Shown piece by piece: positions 1 through 5,503 of a stretch of DNA of 5,666 nucleotides. Source of the DNA: CAYRVX01 sp964642165. GTDB taxonomy: Bacteria > Planctomycetota > Phycisphaerae > SM23-33. Location of the stretch: positions 1 to 5,666 of the forward strand of contig CAZXOC010000394.1 of the NCBI GenBank assembly GCA_964642165.1, given 5' to 3'. The position numbers were made by a program, and so were the translations under genes. The notes below the pieces were generated by a model that saw only the letters and a program-made list of their open reading frames with translations, was not told the DNA's origin and did no database searches. How positions within the stretch are numbered: the first letter of the stretch is position 1; every line of letters starts with the position of its first letter.

Positions 1-186
1 GGCGTACTCGAGCGCCTGCTGGATGTCCTCCTCCTCCAGTTCCGGGTACTCCGCGAACAGCTCCTGCCGGTTCGGGCAGGCCGCCAATGCTTCCAGCACG
101 CGGCGCACGGTCAGGCGCATCCCCCGAATGCAGGGCTGCCCGCCCATCACGGCCGGATCGACGGTGATTCGGTCGCAGTTCTTCAT
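1..186 (-). CDS. DUF433 family antitoxin-like protein, 3' end cut by window edge
   Basis: The reading frame begins at ATG 186-184 and stays open for 62 codons to the left edge, so the C-terminus is missing. The protein starts MKNCDRITVDPAVMGGQPCI and continues with RGMRLTVRRVLEAL, then an acidic run with EYPELEEEDIQQALEYA. The 'I..DP.VMGG.P.IRG.R..V..VL' signature followed by 'YP.L...DI..AL.YA' is diagnostic of DUF433 (PF04255), a small winged-helix family of about 75 residues, so only some 10-15 residues are lost. DUF433 proteins are often the antitoxin partner of a PIN-like DUF5615 protein encoded just downstream; that partner would lie outside the window. A GGAGAG ribosome binding site sits 7 nt before the ATG, which fixes the start. 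An in-frame GTG five codons upstream is possible but is not preceded by a comparable site. Family call is strong; the toxin-antitoxin role is inferred from the family. Confidence 0.9.
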   Translation of the reverse strand, partial: MKNCDRITVDPAVMGGQPCIRGMRLTVRRVLEALAACPNRQELFAEYPELEEEDIQQALEYA

Positions 187-209
187 CGCATCGCTCTCCA
201 CTGCCCCCC

Positions 210-215
210 ATTGTA
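210..215 (-). promoter_or_regulatory. Possible -10 box for the DUF433 gene
   Basis: Read on the minus strand the bases are TACAAT, one mismatch from the sigma-70 consensus, in an otherwise GC-rich stretch 24 bp before the DUF433 start codon. No convincing -35 element lies about 17 bp upstream, so this is only a candidate. Confidence 0.22.
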
Positions 216-275
216 CTCGACCAGCTTGCGTTCTGCCGTGCCTTCTCGTCGGCCGTCACGGAGACACCGCGAGCC

Positions 276-377
276 TCAAGATGCGCTGGTTGCCGGTGGC
301 GGCGGCGGGGCTGCGCCCGCCGCGGCGGCGGACATCGCCGGCCCCAGCACCAGCGCAAGGAGCGTCGTCCGCGTCAC
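276..377 (-). CDS. Small signal-peptide-like ORF (33 residues), possibly the stump of a lost gene
   Basis: A GTG start at 377-375 is preceded by a run of purines reading GGAGGAGGA on the minus strand, a very good ribosome binding site at about 7 nt spacing. The 33-residue product starts VTRTTLLALVLGPAMSAAAA and goes on with GAAPPPPPATSAS before TGA. A short charged N-terminus, a hydrophobic core, small residues forming an AxA-type cleavage region and a proline-rich tail are what a Sec signal peptide and the start of a secreted protein look like. No mature domain follows. The same frame, if the TGA is read through, stays open for 30 more codons and ends in a TGA that overlaps the DUF433 ATG as ATGA. 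It could be a true small secreted peptide, the remnant of a decayed secreted-protein gene, or chance in GC-rich DNA. No homologue is recognised. Confidence 0.35.
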   Translation of the reverse strand: MTRTTLLALVLGPAMSAAAAGAAPPPPPATSAS

Positions 378-417
378 CTCGGTCCTCCTCCAGGCCGGCG
401 CCCGGGTTTGCTCCAAC

Positions 418-446
418 TTGCGGAACCGCCGAGGCGGGCCTACATT
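418..446 (+). promoter_or_regulatory. Weak candidate promoter for the VWA/GATase-like gene
   Basis: TTGCGG at 418-423 and TACATT at 441-446 are spaced by 17 bp and loosely resemble -35 and -10 boxes. Transcription would start about 453, giving a leader of under 10 nt. That fits the absence of any Shine-Dalgarno sequence before ATG 462. Each box matches only about half to two thirds of the consensus, so confidence is low. Confidence 0.2.
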
Positions 447-461
447 TGACATTGATAGATC

Positions 462-3080
462 ATGGCCAGTGTGTCGCTGCAATTCCAGGGCGTTCGGGAG
501 CCGCACCTTCCCCTGGTGGCCCTGACGGCCATTGTGGTCGTGCTGATCGGCTGGGGCATCTGGCAGCTCGTGCGCGGGCAGGTGCGGACCGGGCTGCTGT
601 CCTTCGCGGCGGCGCTGGGACCGGCGGCGTTCGTGCCGGCGATGGCGATCGACGCGCTCGTCCGCTACGCCCGCGGAAACCGTCGCGGCGGCGGGGCGTC
701 GCTGCTGGCGGCGCTGGCGGCGGCGCTGGGCACCGCGGCGGCGGCGCTGATCGTCCTCGGGGCCGAGGGCGGGCTCTGGATGGCCCTGTTGGCCGTGGAG
801 ATCGCCCTGGCGGTCGGCGTGTTCTACTCGACGGTCTACGCCTACCTGGGCAACGGACGGATCACGGCGCTGATGCTGCTTCGCTGCGCGGGCATCCTGG
901 CGCTGATGCTGATCCTGTTCAAGCCGGCGCTGATGGTGACGGCCGGCGGGCCCGGCGACAAGCCCTACCTGCCGGTCCTCGTCGACCGCTCCGGCTCGAT
1001 GGCCACCACCGACGAGGCCCACCTGCCCGACCGCTACCAGCAGTGCCTCCGCATGCTCGAAGCGCAGCAGGACCGCATCGACCGCCGCTTCTCGCCGTTG
1101 TGGTACCACTTCGCCAAGGCGACGGCGTCCGCGGAATCCCTCGAGTCGCTGGCCGCCCTGGAGCCCGCCGGCCAGGGCACGGACGGGACGAACCTCGCCG
1201 CCGCGATCCGCACCGCCTCGTCGGACTACAGCCGCGCCGCGCTGGCGGGGATCCTCCTCCTGACCGACGGCATTCACAACTCGGCCGACGTGGTGACCGA
1301 CGCGGCGGTCGAGTCCGGCGTGCCCGTCTACACGGTCACGGTGGGCTCGGCCAGCGAGGGGCTGTCGGCCCGGCGGAACATCGAGCTGGTGTCGGTGGCC
1401 GCCCCGCTGGAGGCCGTGGTCAACAACGTCACGAAGATCGACGTTCAGGCGAAGGTGGCGAGCTTCGCGAACGTGCCGCTGGAGGTGCAGCTCCTGGAGG
1501 CCGGCAGCGACACGCCCGTCGACACGCAGCGCCTCTGGACGGACCAGAACGTCGCGACGCTCAAGGCCGAGCTGAAGTGGACCCCGCGCGAGGGGCCGAA
1601 GCCGGGCGGCACGGCCGCGCCCGCCGAACAGGTCCGCAAGCTGTGGGTGCGGATCGAGCCGAACCCCGCCGAGGCCGCCGCCGAGGACAACGAGGTCGAG
1701 ATCCACGTCCTGCTGACCGAGCCGCGCGTCCGCGTGCTGTACGTGGAGGGCTCGATGAGGCCGGAGTACAAATACCTCAAGCGCCTCCTGTCCAGCGACC
1801 CGAACCTCCGCTTCCTGGGGCTGGTGCGGATCACGGGCAACCGGTTCTGGGCGCAGGGGGGCATCGGCGGGAAGAAGCTCACCAAGCTGCCCGAGTCCGA
1901 CGCGGACTTCGCCCTGTTCGACGTGATCGTCCTGGGCGACCTGGACCGGACCTTCCTGACCAAGGCGCAGATGGCGCGGATCCGCCGGTTCGTCAACGAC
2001 GGCGGGGCGCTGCTGATGCTCGGCGGGCACAACAGCTTCGGGCCCGGCGGCTACGGCGGGACGGACATCGAGGCCGCCCTCCCGGTCACCGTCGGCGCGC
2101 GCGCCCAGCCCCAGGAGACCACGCCGTTCGTCCCCCAGCTCACCGCCGCCGGCGAGGCGCACCCCATCCTCGAGGGGCTCAAGGACTTCTTCCACGGCCC
2201 GGGCGGGCGCAAGCCCAGCAGCAAGCTGCCCAAGCTGCCCAAGCTCCTGGGCTGCGTGACGGTGGTCGGCGCCAAGCCGGGCGCGGCGCTGCTGGCCCTG
2301 CACCCCACGCGCAAGCAGAACGGGCGGGCGATGGTCGTCCTGGCCGTCCAGCGCTTCGGCGCGGGACGCAGCGCCGCCTTCGCCGCCGACACGACCTGGA
2401 CGTGGTACCTGCCGCTGAAGGGCATGGGGCGCGAGAGCCCCTACGAGCGCTTCTGGGGGCAACTGCTCCGCTGGCTGGCCAACGTCAAGACCAAGGCGCG
2501 CGAGTCCAAGCCCTCCGTGGTGATGCGCCTCGACAAGACCTATCTCCGCGTCGGCCAGGGGCCCGTGAAGCTCCTCGCCCGCGTGCAGGACGACAAGGGC
2601 CGACCCCCCGACAGCGCCCAGGTCTCCTGCACCCTCACCCCGTTGGACGGCGCCGCCACGCCCGAAACGCTGCCGCTTTCGCCGCGGATGGGCGACCGGC
2701 TCTTCGAGGCCGAGCTGCGACCCCCACGCGAAGGCAAGTACAAGGTCGCCGTGGCCGCCCTCGACGCCGCCGGCAGCAGCCTCGGAAGCGACGAACAGAC
2801 CCTCCTGGTCGTCCCGTTCTCCAAGGAGATGGAGCGCCTCGGGCGCAACGACGGGCTGCTCCAGCTCATCGCCGACCGGACCGACGGCCGCAAGGCGGAT
2901 ATCTCCGGCCTGCCCGACCTGATCGACCAGATCGTCCAGCGCCAGAAGGCCAAGGGCAAGCTCGACGCCGGCGAGCAGGCCGAGGTCTACCCCCTGTTCG
3001 ACTTCCCCCTGCTGTTCTTCGTTTTCATCGCCCTGCTGACGGGCGAGTGGCTGCTGCGGCGGCACTGGCACCTGCGGTAG
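462..3080 (+). CDS. Membrane-anchored VWA domain / glutamine-amidotransferase-like protein
   Basis: The product has 872 residues. Five hydrophobic segments lie near the N-terminus (about 16-37, 44-65, 79-100, 104-127, 134-158). A VWA domain follows (about 169-300) with an apparently intact MIDAS metal site: DRSGS at 175-179, Thr in GTDGTNL near 240-243, and Asp269 in LLLTDGIHN. Residues about 420-675 resemble the GATase1-like fold of PF07090: RVLYVEGSMRPEYKYLKRLL, FDVIVLGDLD, GGALLMLGGHNSFGPGGYGG, then WYLPLKGMG and FWGQLLRWLA. Where class I amidotransferases have a nucleophilic Cys, this protein reads GGHNSFG, so it is probably a binding or structural module and not an enzyme. A beta-rich, Ig-like region (about 683-786) precedes a C-terminal membrane helix (about 844-865). 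Such proteins in planctomycetes and Verrucomicrobia often sit with MoxR ATPase, DUF58 and BatA-like genes; none is present here. The in-frame TAG at 456-458 makes ATG 462 the first possible start, and no ribosome binding site precedes it. The exact role is unknown. Confidence 0.9.
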   Translation: MASVSLQFQGVREPHLPLVALTAIVVVLIGWGIWQLVRGQVRTGLLSFAAALGPAAFVPAMAIDALVRYARGNRRGGGASLLAALAAALGTAAAALIVLGAEGGLWMALLAVEIALAVGVFYSTVYAYLGNGRITALMLLRCAGILALMLILFKPALMVTAGGPGDKPYLPVLVDRSGSMATTDEAHLPDRYQQCLRMLEAQQDRIDRRFSPLWYHFAKATASAESLESLAALEPAGQGTDGTNLAAAIRTASSDYSRAALAGILLLTDGIHNSADVVTDAAVESGVPVYTVTVGSASEGLSARRNIELVSVAAPLEAVVNNVTKIDVQAKVASFANVPLEVQLLEAGSDTPVDTQRLWTDQNVATLKAELKWTPREGPKPGGTAAPAEQVRKLWVRIEPNPAEAAAEDNEVEIHVLLTEPRVRVLYVEGSMRPEYKYLKRLLSSDPNLRFLGLVRITGNRFWAQGGIGGKKLTKLPESDADFALFDVIVLGDLDRTFLTKAQMARIRRFVNDGGALLMLGGHNSFGPGGYGGTDIEAALPVTVGARAQPQETTPFVPQLTAAGEAHPILEGLKDFFHGPGGRKPSSKLPKLPKLLGCVTVVGAKPGAALLALHPTRKQNGRAMVVLAVQRFGAGRSAAFAADTTWTWYLPLKGMGRESPYERFWGQLLRWLANVKTKARESKPSVVMRLDKTYLRVGQGPVKLLARVQDDKGRPPDSAQVSCTLTPLDGAATPETLPLSPRMGDRLFEAELRPPREGKYKVAVAALDAAGSSLGSDEQTLLVVPFSKEMERLGRNDGLLQLIADRTDGRKADISGLPDLIDQIVQRQKAKGKLDAGEQAEVYPLFDFPLLFFVFIALLTGEWLLRRHWHLR
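2222..2248 (+). repeat. 9-bp microrepeat inside the VWA gene (three units)
   Basis: CAAGCTGCC occurs twice in tandem (2222-2230, 2231-2239), followed by a diverged third unit CAAGCTCCT (2240-2248). It encodes the KLPKLPKLL stretch at residues 588-596, probably a surface loop of the GATase-like domain. The unit keeps the reading frame, so changes in copy number would only lengthen or shorten the loop. Confidence 0.7.
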
Positions 3081-3140
3081 CGACCGCGCGAGGGTGGACT
3101 CCTCCGTCGCGGAGCAGGACGCGATCCGAAGCGGGCGCCG

Positions 3141-3160
3141 GGCGGTCCGGCCGGGCCGCC
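3141..3160 (+). promoter_or_regulatory. Strong intergenic hairpin just upstream of the first Tat-protein gene
   Basis: GGCGGTCC (3141-3148) pairs with GGGCCGCC (3153-3160) across a GGCC loop. This is eight consecutive pairs including one G-U. It ends 6 nt before the GGAAAGGG ribosome binding site (3167-3174) and 21 nt before the ATG at 3182. No U-tract follows, so a classical intrinsic terminator is unlikely. It could mark the 3' end of the VWA transcript, an RNA processing or stability element, or a structure affecting translation of the next gene. GC-rich DNA makes chance hairpins common. Confidence 0.35.
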
Positions 3161-3181
3161 GTCGCTGGAAAGGGCCTCACG

Positions 3182-4186
3182 ATGTCGACCAAGCACACGC
3201 GTCGAGGATTCGTCAAGGGCACGCTGGCCGCGACGGCCGCGGGGGCCGCGGCCTTCAGCCTGGAGGAGCAGGTCCTGCTGGCCCGGGCCGGCAAGGACGA
3301 CCCCGCGACCGCCCGCGCCGCCGGCAGCGCGACCAAGCCCCGCCGCGCGCCCGGCTCGCGGAACACCCTCCCGACGGGCACACTGGGCAAGCTCCGGATC
3401 AGCCGCCTCATCCTCGGCGGCAACCTGATCGGCGGCTACGCCCACAGCCGCGACCTCGTCTACGTCTCGCAGCTCCTGCGGCACTACTTCCACGAGGACA
3501 AGATCCTCGAGACGCTTGAGATCGCCGAGGCCTACGGCATCAACGCCGTCAACACCAACCCGCGCGCGACGCGGTTCATCCAGCGCCACCGCAAGGAAGG
3601 CGGCAAGCTCCTCTGGATCGTCCAGGGCTATCCCGACGAGACCGGCAGCGTCGACGAAATCAAGCGGTCCATCGACGCCGGGGCCGACGCGATCTACATC
3701 CAGGGCAACATCGGCGACCGGATGGTCGGGAAGGGCAAGATCGACGTGATCGACAAGGTCGTCCGCTTCATCAAGAAGCAGGGCCTGCCGGCCGGCGTCG
3801 GCGGGCACGACCTCGCCACGCCGCGGGCCTGTCAGAAAGCCGGCGTGCCCGTGGACTTCTACGCCAAGACGCTGCACACGAACGACTACTTCACGGCCCG
3901 GCGCCCGGACCAGACGAAGAGCGTCGTCGACAACCCCGACGACAACTTCTGGTGCACCGATCCGGAGGGAACCATCGCCTTCATGGAGAAGGTTGCCAAG
4001 CCGTGGATCGCGTACAAGGTGATGGCCGCCGGGGCGATCCCGCCGCGTAAGGCCTTCACGCACGCGTTTGGCGGCGGGGCGGACTTCGTCCTGGCCGGCA
4101 TGTTCGACTTCCAGATCGCCAAGGACGTCCACATCGCCAAGCAGGTCCTGCCCGGCATCAAGCGCCGGCGCCCCTGGCGGGCGTGA
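3182..4186 (+). CDS. Tat-exported aldo/keto-reductase-like barrel protein (paralogue 1)
   Basis: The product has 334 residues. It begins with a twin-arginine signal: TRRGFVK at 6-12, matching (S/T)RRxFxK, then the hydrophobic ATAAGAAAF. A low-complexity linker (about 37-62) leads to the body. 'GKLRISRLILGGN' (69-81) and 'TLEIAEAYGINAVNTNP' (111-127) resemble the first strands and helices of an aldo/keto reductase barrel, as does GADFVLAGMFDFQ near the C-terminus. The catalytic Asp, Tyr, Lys and His of true reductases are not seen: by eye, Asp aligns with Asn124, Lys with Gln148 and His with Gln174, and no Tyr is evident. Conserved candidates shared with the next gene are AHSR (87-90), IGDR (177-180), GVGGH (205-209) and K229 in FYAKTLH. 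A GGAAAGGG ribosome binding site lies 7 nt before ATG 3182. The function and substrate are unknown. It is likely co-transcribed with the paralogue 25 bp downstream. Confidence 0.88.
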   Translation: MSTKHTRRGFVKGTLAATAAGAAAFSLEEQVLLARAGKDDPATARAAGSATKPRRAPGSRNTLPTGTLGKLRISRLILGGNLIGGYAHSRDLVYVSQLLRHYFHEDKILETLEIAEAYGINAVNTNPRATRFIQRHRKEGGKLLWIVQGYPDETGSVDEIKRSIDAGADAIYIQGNIGDRMVGKGKIDVIDKVVRFIKKQGLPAGVGGHDLATPRACQKAGVPVDFYAKTLHTNDYFTARRPDQTKSVVDNPDDNFWCTDPEGTIAFMEKVAKPWIAYKVMAAGAIPPRKAFTHAFGGGADFVLAGMFDFQIAKDVHIAKQVLPGIKRRRPWRA

Positions 4187-4211
4187 CGCCCACAGCCCAA
4201 GGGGAACGCCC

Positions 4212-5141
4212 ATGCCCAGGAAGCGGACGCGCAGGGACTTCACGAAGGCGGCGCTGGCCGCCGCCGCGGCGGGCTCGGCAAGGGTGAGCCTCGAAGAGCA
4301 GGCCCTGCTGGCCCGAGCCGCCGCGGGACAGGCCGACGCAGACACCTCGCCCGCACACGGCTCCCGGGCGCGCGTCCCCCTGGGAAAGATCGGCAAGCGC
4401 AAGGTCAGCCGTCTCATCTGCGGCGGCAACCTCTTCAGCGGGCACGCCCACAGCCGCAAGCTGATCTACGTCTCGGCCCTGATGAAGCAGTACTTCACGC
4501 CCGAGAAGATCATGGACACGCTCCAGCTCTGCGAGGCCTGCGGCATCAACGCGGCCATCCTGCGGTGCGACAAGCACATCGCCGGCGTGCTGCGGCGCTA
4601 CCGCAAGGAGCGCGGCGGGAAGATCCAGTGGATCGCCCAGACCTACCCCAAGGCCGGCGACCTGACGGGCAACATCCAGATGGCCATCGACAACGGGGCC
4701 GTCGGGGCGTTCATGCAGGGCGGCATCGGCGACCGCTTCGTGGGCGAGGGGCGGCTGGATTCCATCGGGAAGGTCCTGGAATTCACCCAGCGCAACGGCC
4801 TCGTCGCGGGGGTCGGCTCGCACTCGCTGGACGTGCCCCGGGCCGTCGAGAAGGCGGGGCTCGACCCGGACTTCTACTTCAAGACCCTCAACAACGTGGC
4901 ATACCACTCCCAGAAGCCCGAGGAGATCGCCGAGGTCATGAAGCCGATCCGCAAGCCCTGGATCGCCTTCAAGGTGCTCGGGGCCGGCGCGGTCAAGCCT
5001 CGGGAGGGCTTCGAGCTGGCCTTCCGGATGGGCGCCGACTTCCTCAACGTCGGCATGTTCGACTTCCAGGTCGCCGAGGACGCGAAGATCGCCCGGCAGG
5101 TGCTGGCCAGCCCGAAGCGCGGCCGCCCCTGGCGAGGCTGA
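4212..5141 (+). CDS. Tat-exported aldo/keto-reductase-like barrel protein (paralogue 2)
   Basis: The product has 309 residues and is clearly a tandem duplicate of the preceding gene. It carries TRRDFTK (6-12), the same SLEEQxLLARA stretch at 26-36, AHSR (79-82), IGDRFVGEG (172-180), GVGSH (200-204), FYFKTLN (221-227), KPWIAFKVLGAGA (248-260) and the basic tail RGRPWRG. The positions that correspond to reductase catalytic residues read Ile116, Gln143 and Gln169, again not the Asp/Lys/His of active enzymes. Compared with paralogue 1 it lacks about 20 residues between the FYxKTL motif and KPWIA, including the DNFWC segment. AAGGGGAA at 4199-4206, 5 nt before ATG 4212, is a good ribosome binding site. 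The reading frame is open further upstream to 4068, but only this start gives the twin-arginine signal at the N-terminus. The function is unknown; export and shared transcription with paralogue 1 are likely. Confidence 0.88.
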   Translation: MPRKRTRRDFTKAALAAAAAGSARVSLEEQALLARAAAGQADADTSPAHGSRARVPLGKIGKRKVSRLICGGNLFSGHAHSRKLIYVSALMKQYFTPEKIMDTLQLCEACGINAAILRCDKHIAGVLRRYRKERGGKIQWIAQTYPKAGDLTGNIQMAIDNGAVGAFMQGGIGDRFVGEGRLDSIGKVLEFTQRNGLVAGVGSHSLDVPRAVEKAGLDPDFYFKTLNNVAYHSQKPEEIAEVMKPIRKPWIAFKVLGAGAVKPREGFELAFRMGADFLNVGMFDFQVAEDAKIARQVLASPKRGRPWRG

Positions 5142-5142
5142 C

Positions 5143-5198
5143 CCGGCGGCGCGGGGAGATGTTGCCCCTCACGGATCGGGCGTTCGCAGCGCCGCCGG
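5143..5198. terminator. Inverted repeat between convergent genes, possible bidirectional terminator
   Basis: CCGGCGGCGC (5143-5152) and GCGCCGCCGG (5189-5198) are perfect 10-bp complements enclosing 36 nt. The enclosed part can form its own small stem, GGGG (5153-5156) with CCCC (5165-5168). The repeat starts one base after the stop codon of the second Tat-protein gene and lies between converging transcripts, where a shared terminator is expected. There is no U-tract on either strand, so it would have to act as a non-canonical or Rho-assisted end, or as a transcript-protecting structure. Confidence 0.4.
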
Positions 5199-5216
5199 AC
5201 GGTCAACGCATCCCCA

Positions 5217-5230
5217 CGCGCAACAGCGCG
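5217..5230. terminator. Small stem-loop downstream of the DUF2442 gene
   Basis: CGCGC (5217-5221) pairs with GCGCG (5226-5230) across an AACA loop (UGUU in the minus-strand transcript). It lies 12 bp beyond the DUF2442 stop codon. The stem is only 5 bp and no U-tract follows, so this is a weak terminator candidate. Confidence 0.22.
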
Positions 5231-5242
5231 CGATTCCCACGG

Positions 5243-5503
5243 TCATTCATACTTCAGGGGGAACGCGCCCGAGTCCTTCAGCGACGCCACGGACAGATCC
5301 ACGTCCAGGGCCGGCCAGTGGAGGTGCTCCTCGTGGAGCAGCGTGACATCCAGAATGTCGCAGACCTTGGCCTCGCGAAACCAGGGGTACTCCTCGTAGG
5401 GAAGGAAGTACTCCTCCCCGCGGACGTACAGCCACAGGCCGTGCTTGTCGATGTTGGTCACTTCAGCGTCGGAAGTGCTCGCCCCAGGCCGCTGCGATGT
5501 CAT
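5243..5503 (-). CDS. DUF2442 domain protein, partner of the DUF4160 gene
   Basis: The product has 86 residues. From residue 14 it reads EVTNIDKHGLWLYVRGEEYF, then LPYEEYPWFREAKVCDIL, then LLHEEHLHWPALDVDLSVAS. The order 'V.NI..HG.WL.V...EYFLP...YPWF..A' and 'HLHWP.LDVDLS..SL' is characteristic of DUF2442 (PF10387) at about its usual length. The start is ATG 5503-5501, set by a GGAGG ribosome binding site (5517-5513) 9 nt upstream that lies inside the preceding gene. The open frame extends to 5650, but its extra 49 residues are an out-of-frame reading of the DUF4160 gene. The two genes overlap by 41 bp in different frames, implying one transcript and translational coupling. DUF2442 and DUF4160 genes are often adjacent and have been suspected to be toxin-antitoxin-like; the biochemical role is not established to my knowledge. 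Confidence 0.9.
   Translation of the reverse strand: MTSQRPGASTSDAEVTNIDKHGLWLYVRGEEYFLPYEEYPWFREAKVCDILDVTLLHEEHLHWPALDVDLSVASLKDSGAFPLKYE

Larger units (their letters stand above)
187..461. other. Divergent intergenic region between the DUF433 gene and the VWA gene
   Basis: This 275-bp stretch separates the two divergent genes and contains no well-supported long gene. It holds a short minus-strand frame (276-377), a perfect GC hairpin (302-309 pairing with 316-323, 8 bp, loop of 6 nt) inside that frame, a TACAAT hexamer (210-215, minus) and an AT-rich patch at 441-460 just before the VWA start. No tRNA or recognisable riboswitch was seen. Confidence 0.6.

Noticed and set aside
302..323. 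8-bp GC hairpin considered as a terminator
   Set aside because: It consists of GCG/GCC simple sequence within the proline/alanine codons of the small minus-strand frame, and no U-tract follows on either strand.
446..451. Exact TTGACA (-35 consensus) on the plus strand
   Set aside because: A -10 box at normal spacing would fall inside the VWA coding sequence near 468-474, where the bases are GC-rich and do not fit. It cannot drive the gene starting at 462.
211..525. Plus-strand 104-codon frame crossing the VWA start
   Set aside because: It lacks a ribosome binding site and recognisable motifs, and overlaps the VWA gene's N-terminus in another frame.
378..3071. Very long minus-strand open frame opposite the VWA gene
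   Set aside because: It lies antisense to a gene with clear domains, and its translation is low-complexity His/Gln/Arg/Gly-rich with no recognisable motifs. Only its last 34 codons (276-377) have an independent ribosome binding site.
23..4186. A 1387-codon open frame on the plus strand
   Set aside because: Only its end (from 3182) is a real gene. The rest is an Arg/Pro/Gly-rich shadow of the VWA gene in another frame, produced by high GC and few stop codons.
2987..4459. 490-codon minus-strand open frame opposite the Tat genes
   Set aside because: It is antisense to two well-supported genes, has Val/Asp/Leu/Gly-rich composition typical of a reverse-frame shadow, and crosses a spacer without any sensible start.
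4097..5069. 18-bp identical stretch GGCATGTTCGACTTCCAG in both Tat genes (4097-4114 and 5052-5069) as a possible repeat element
   Set aside because: It encodes the conserved GMFDFQ motif in the same frame in both paralogues, so shared ancestry and selection on the protein explain it.
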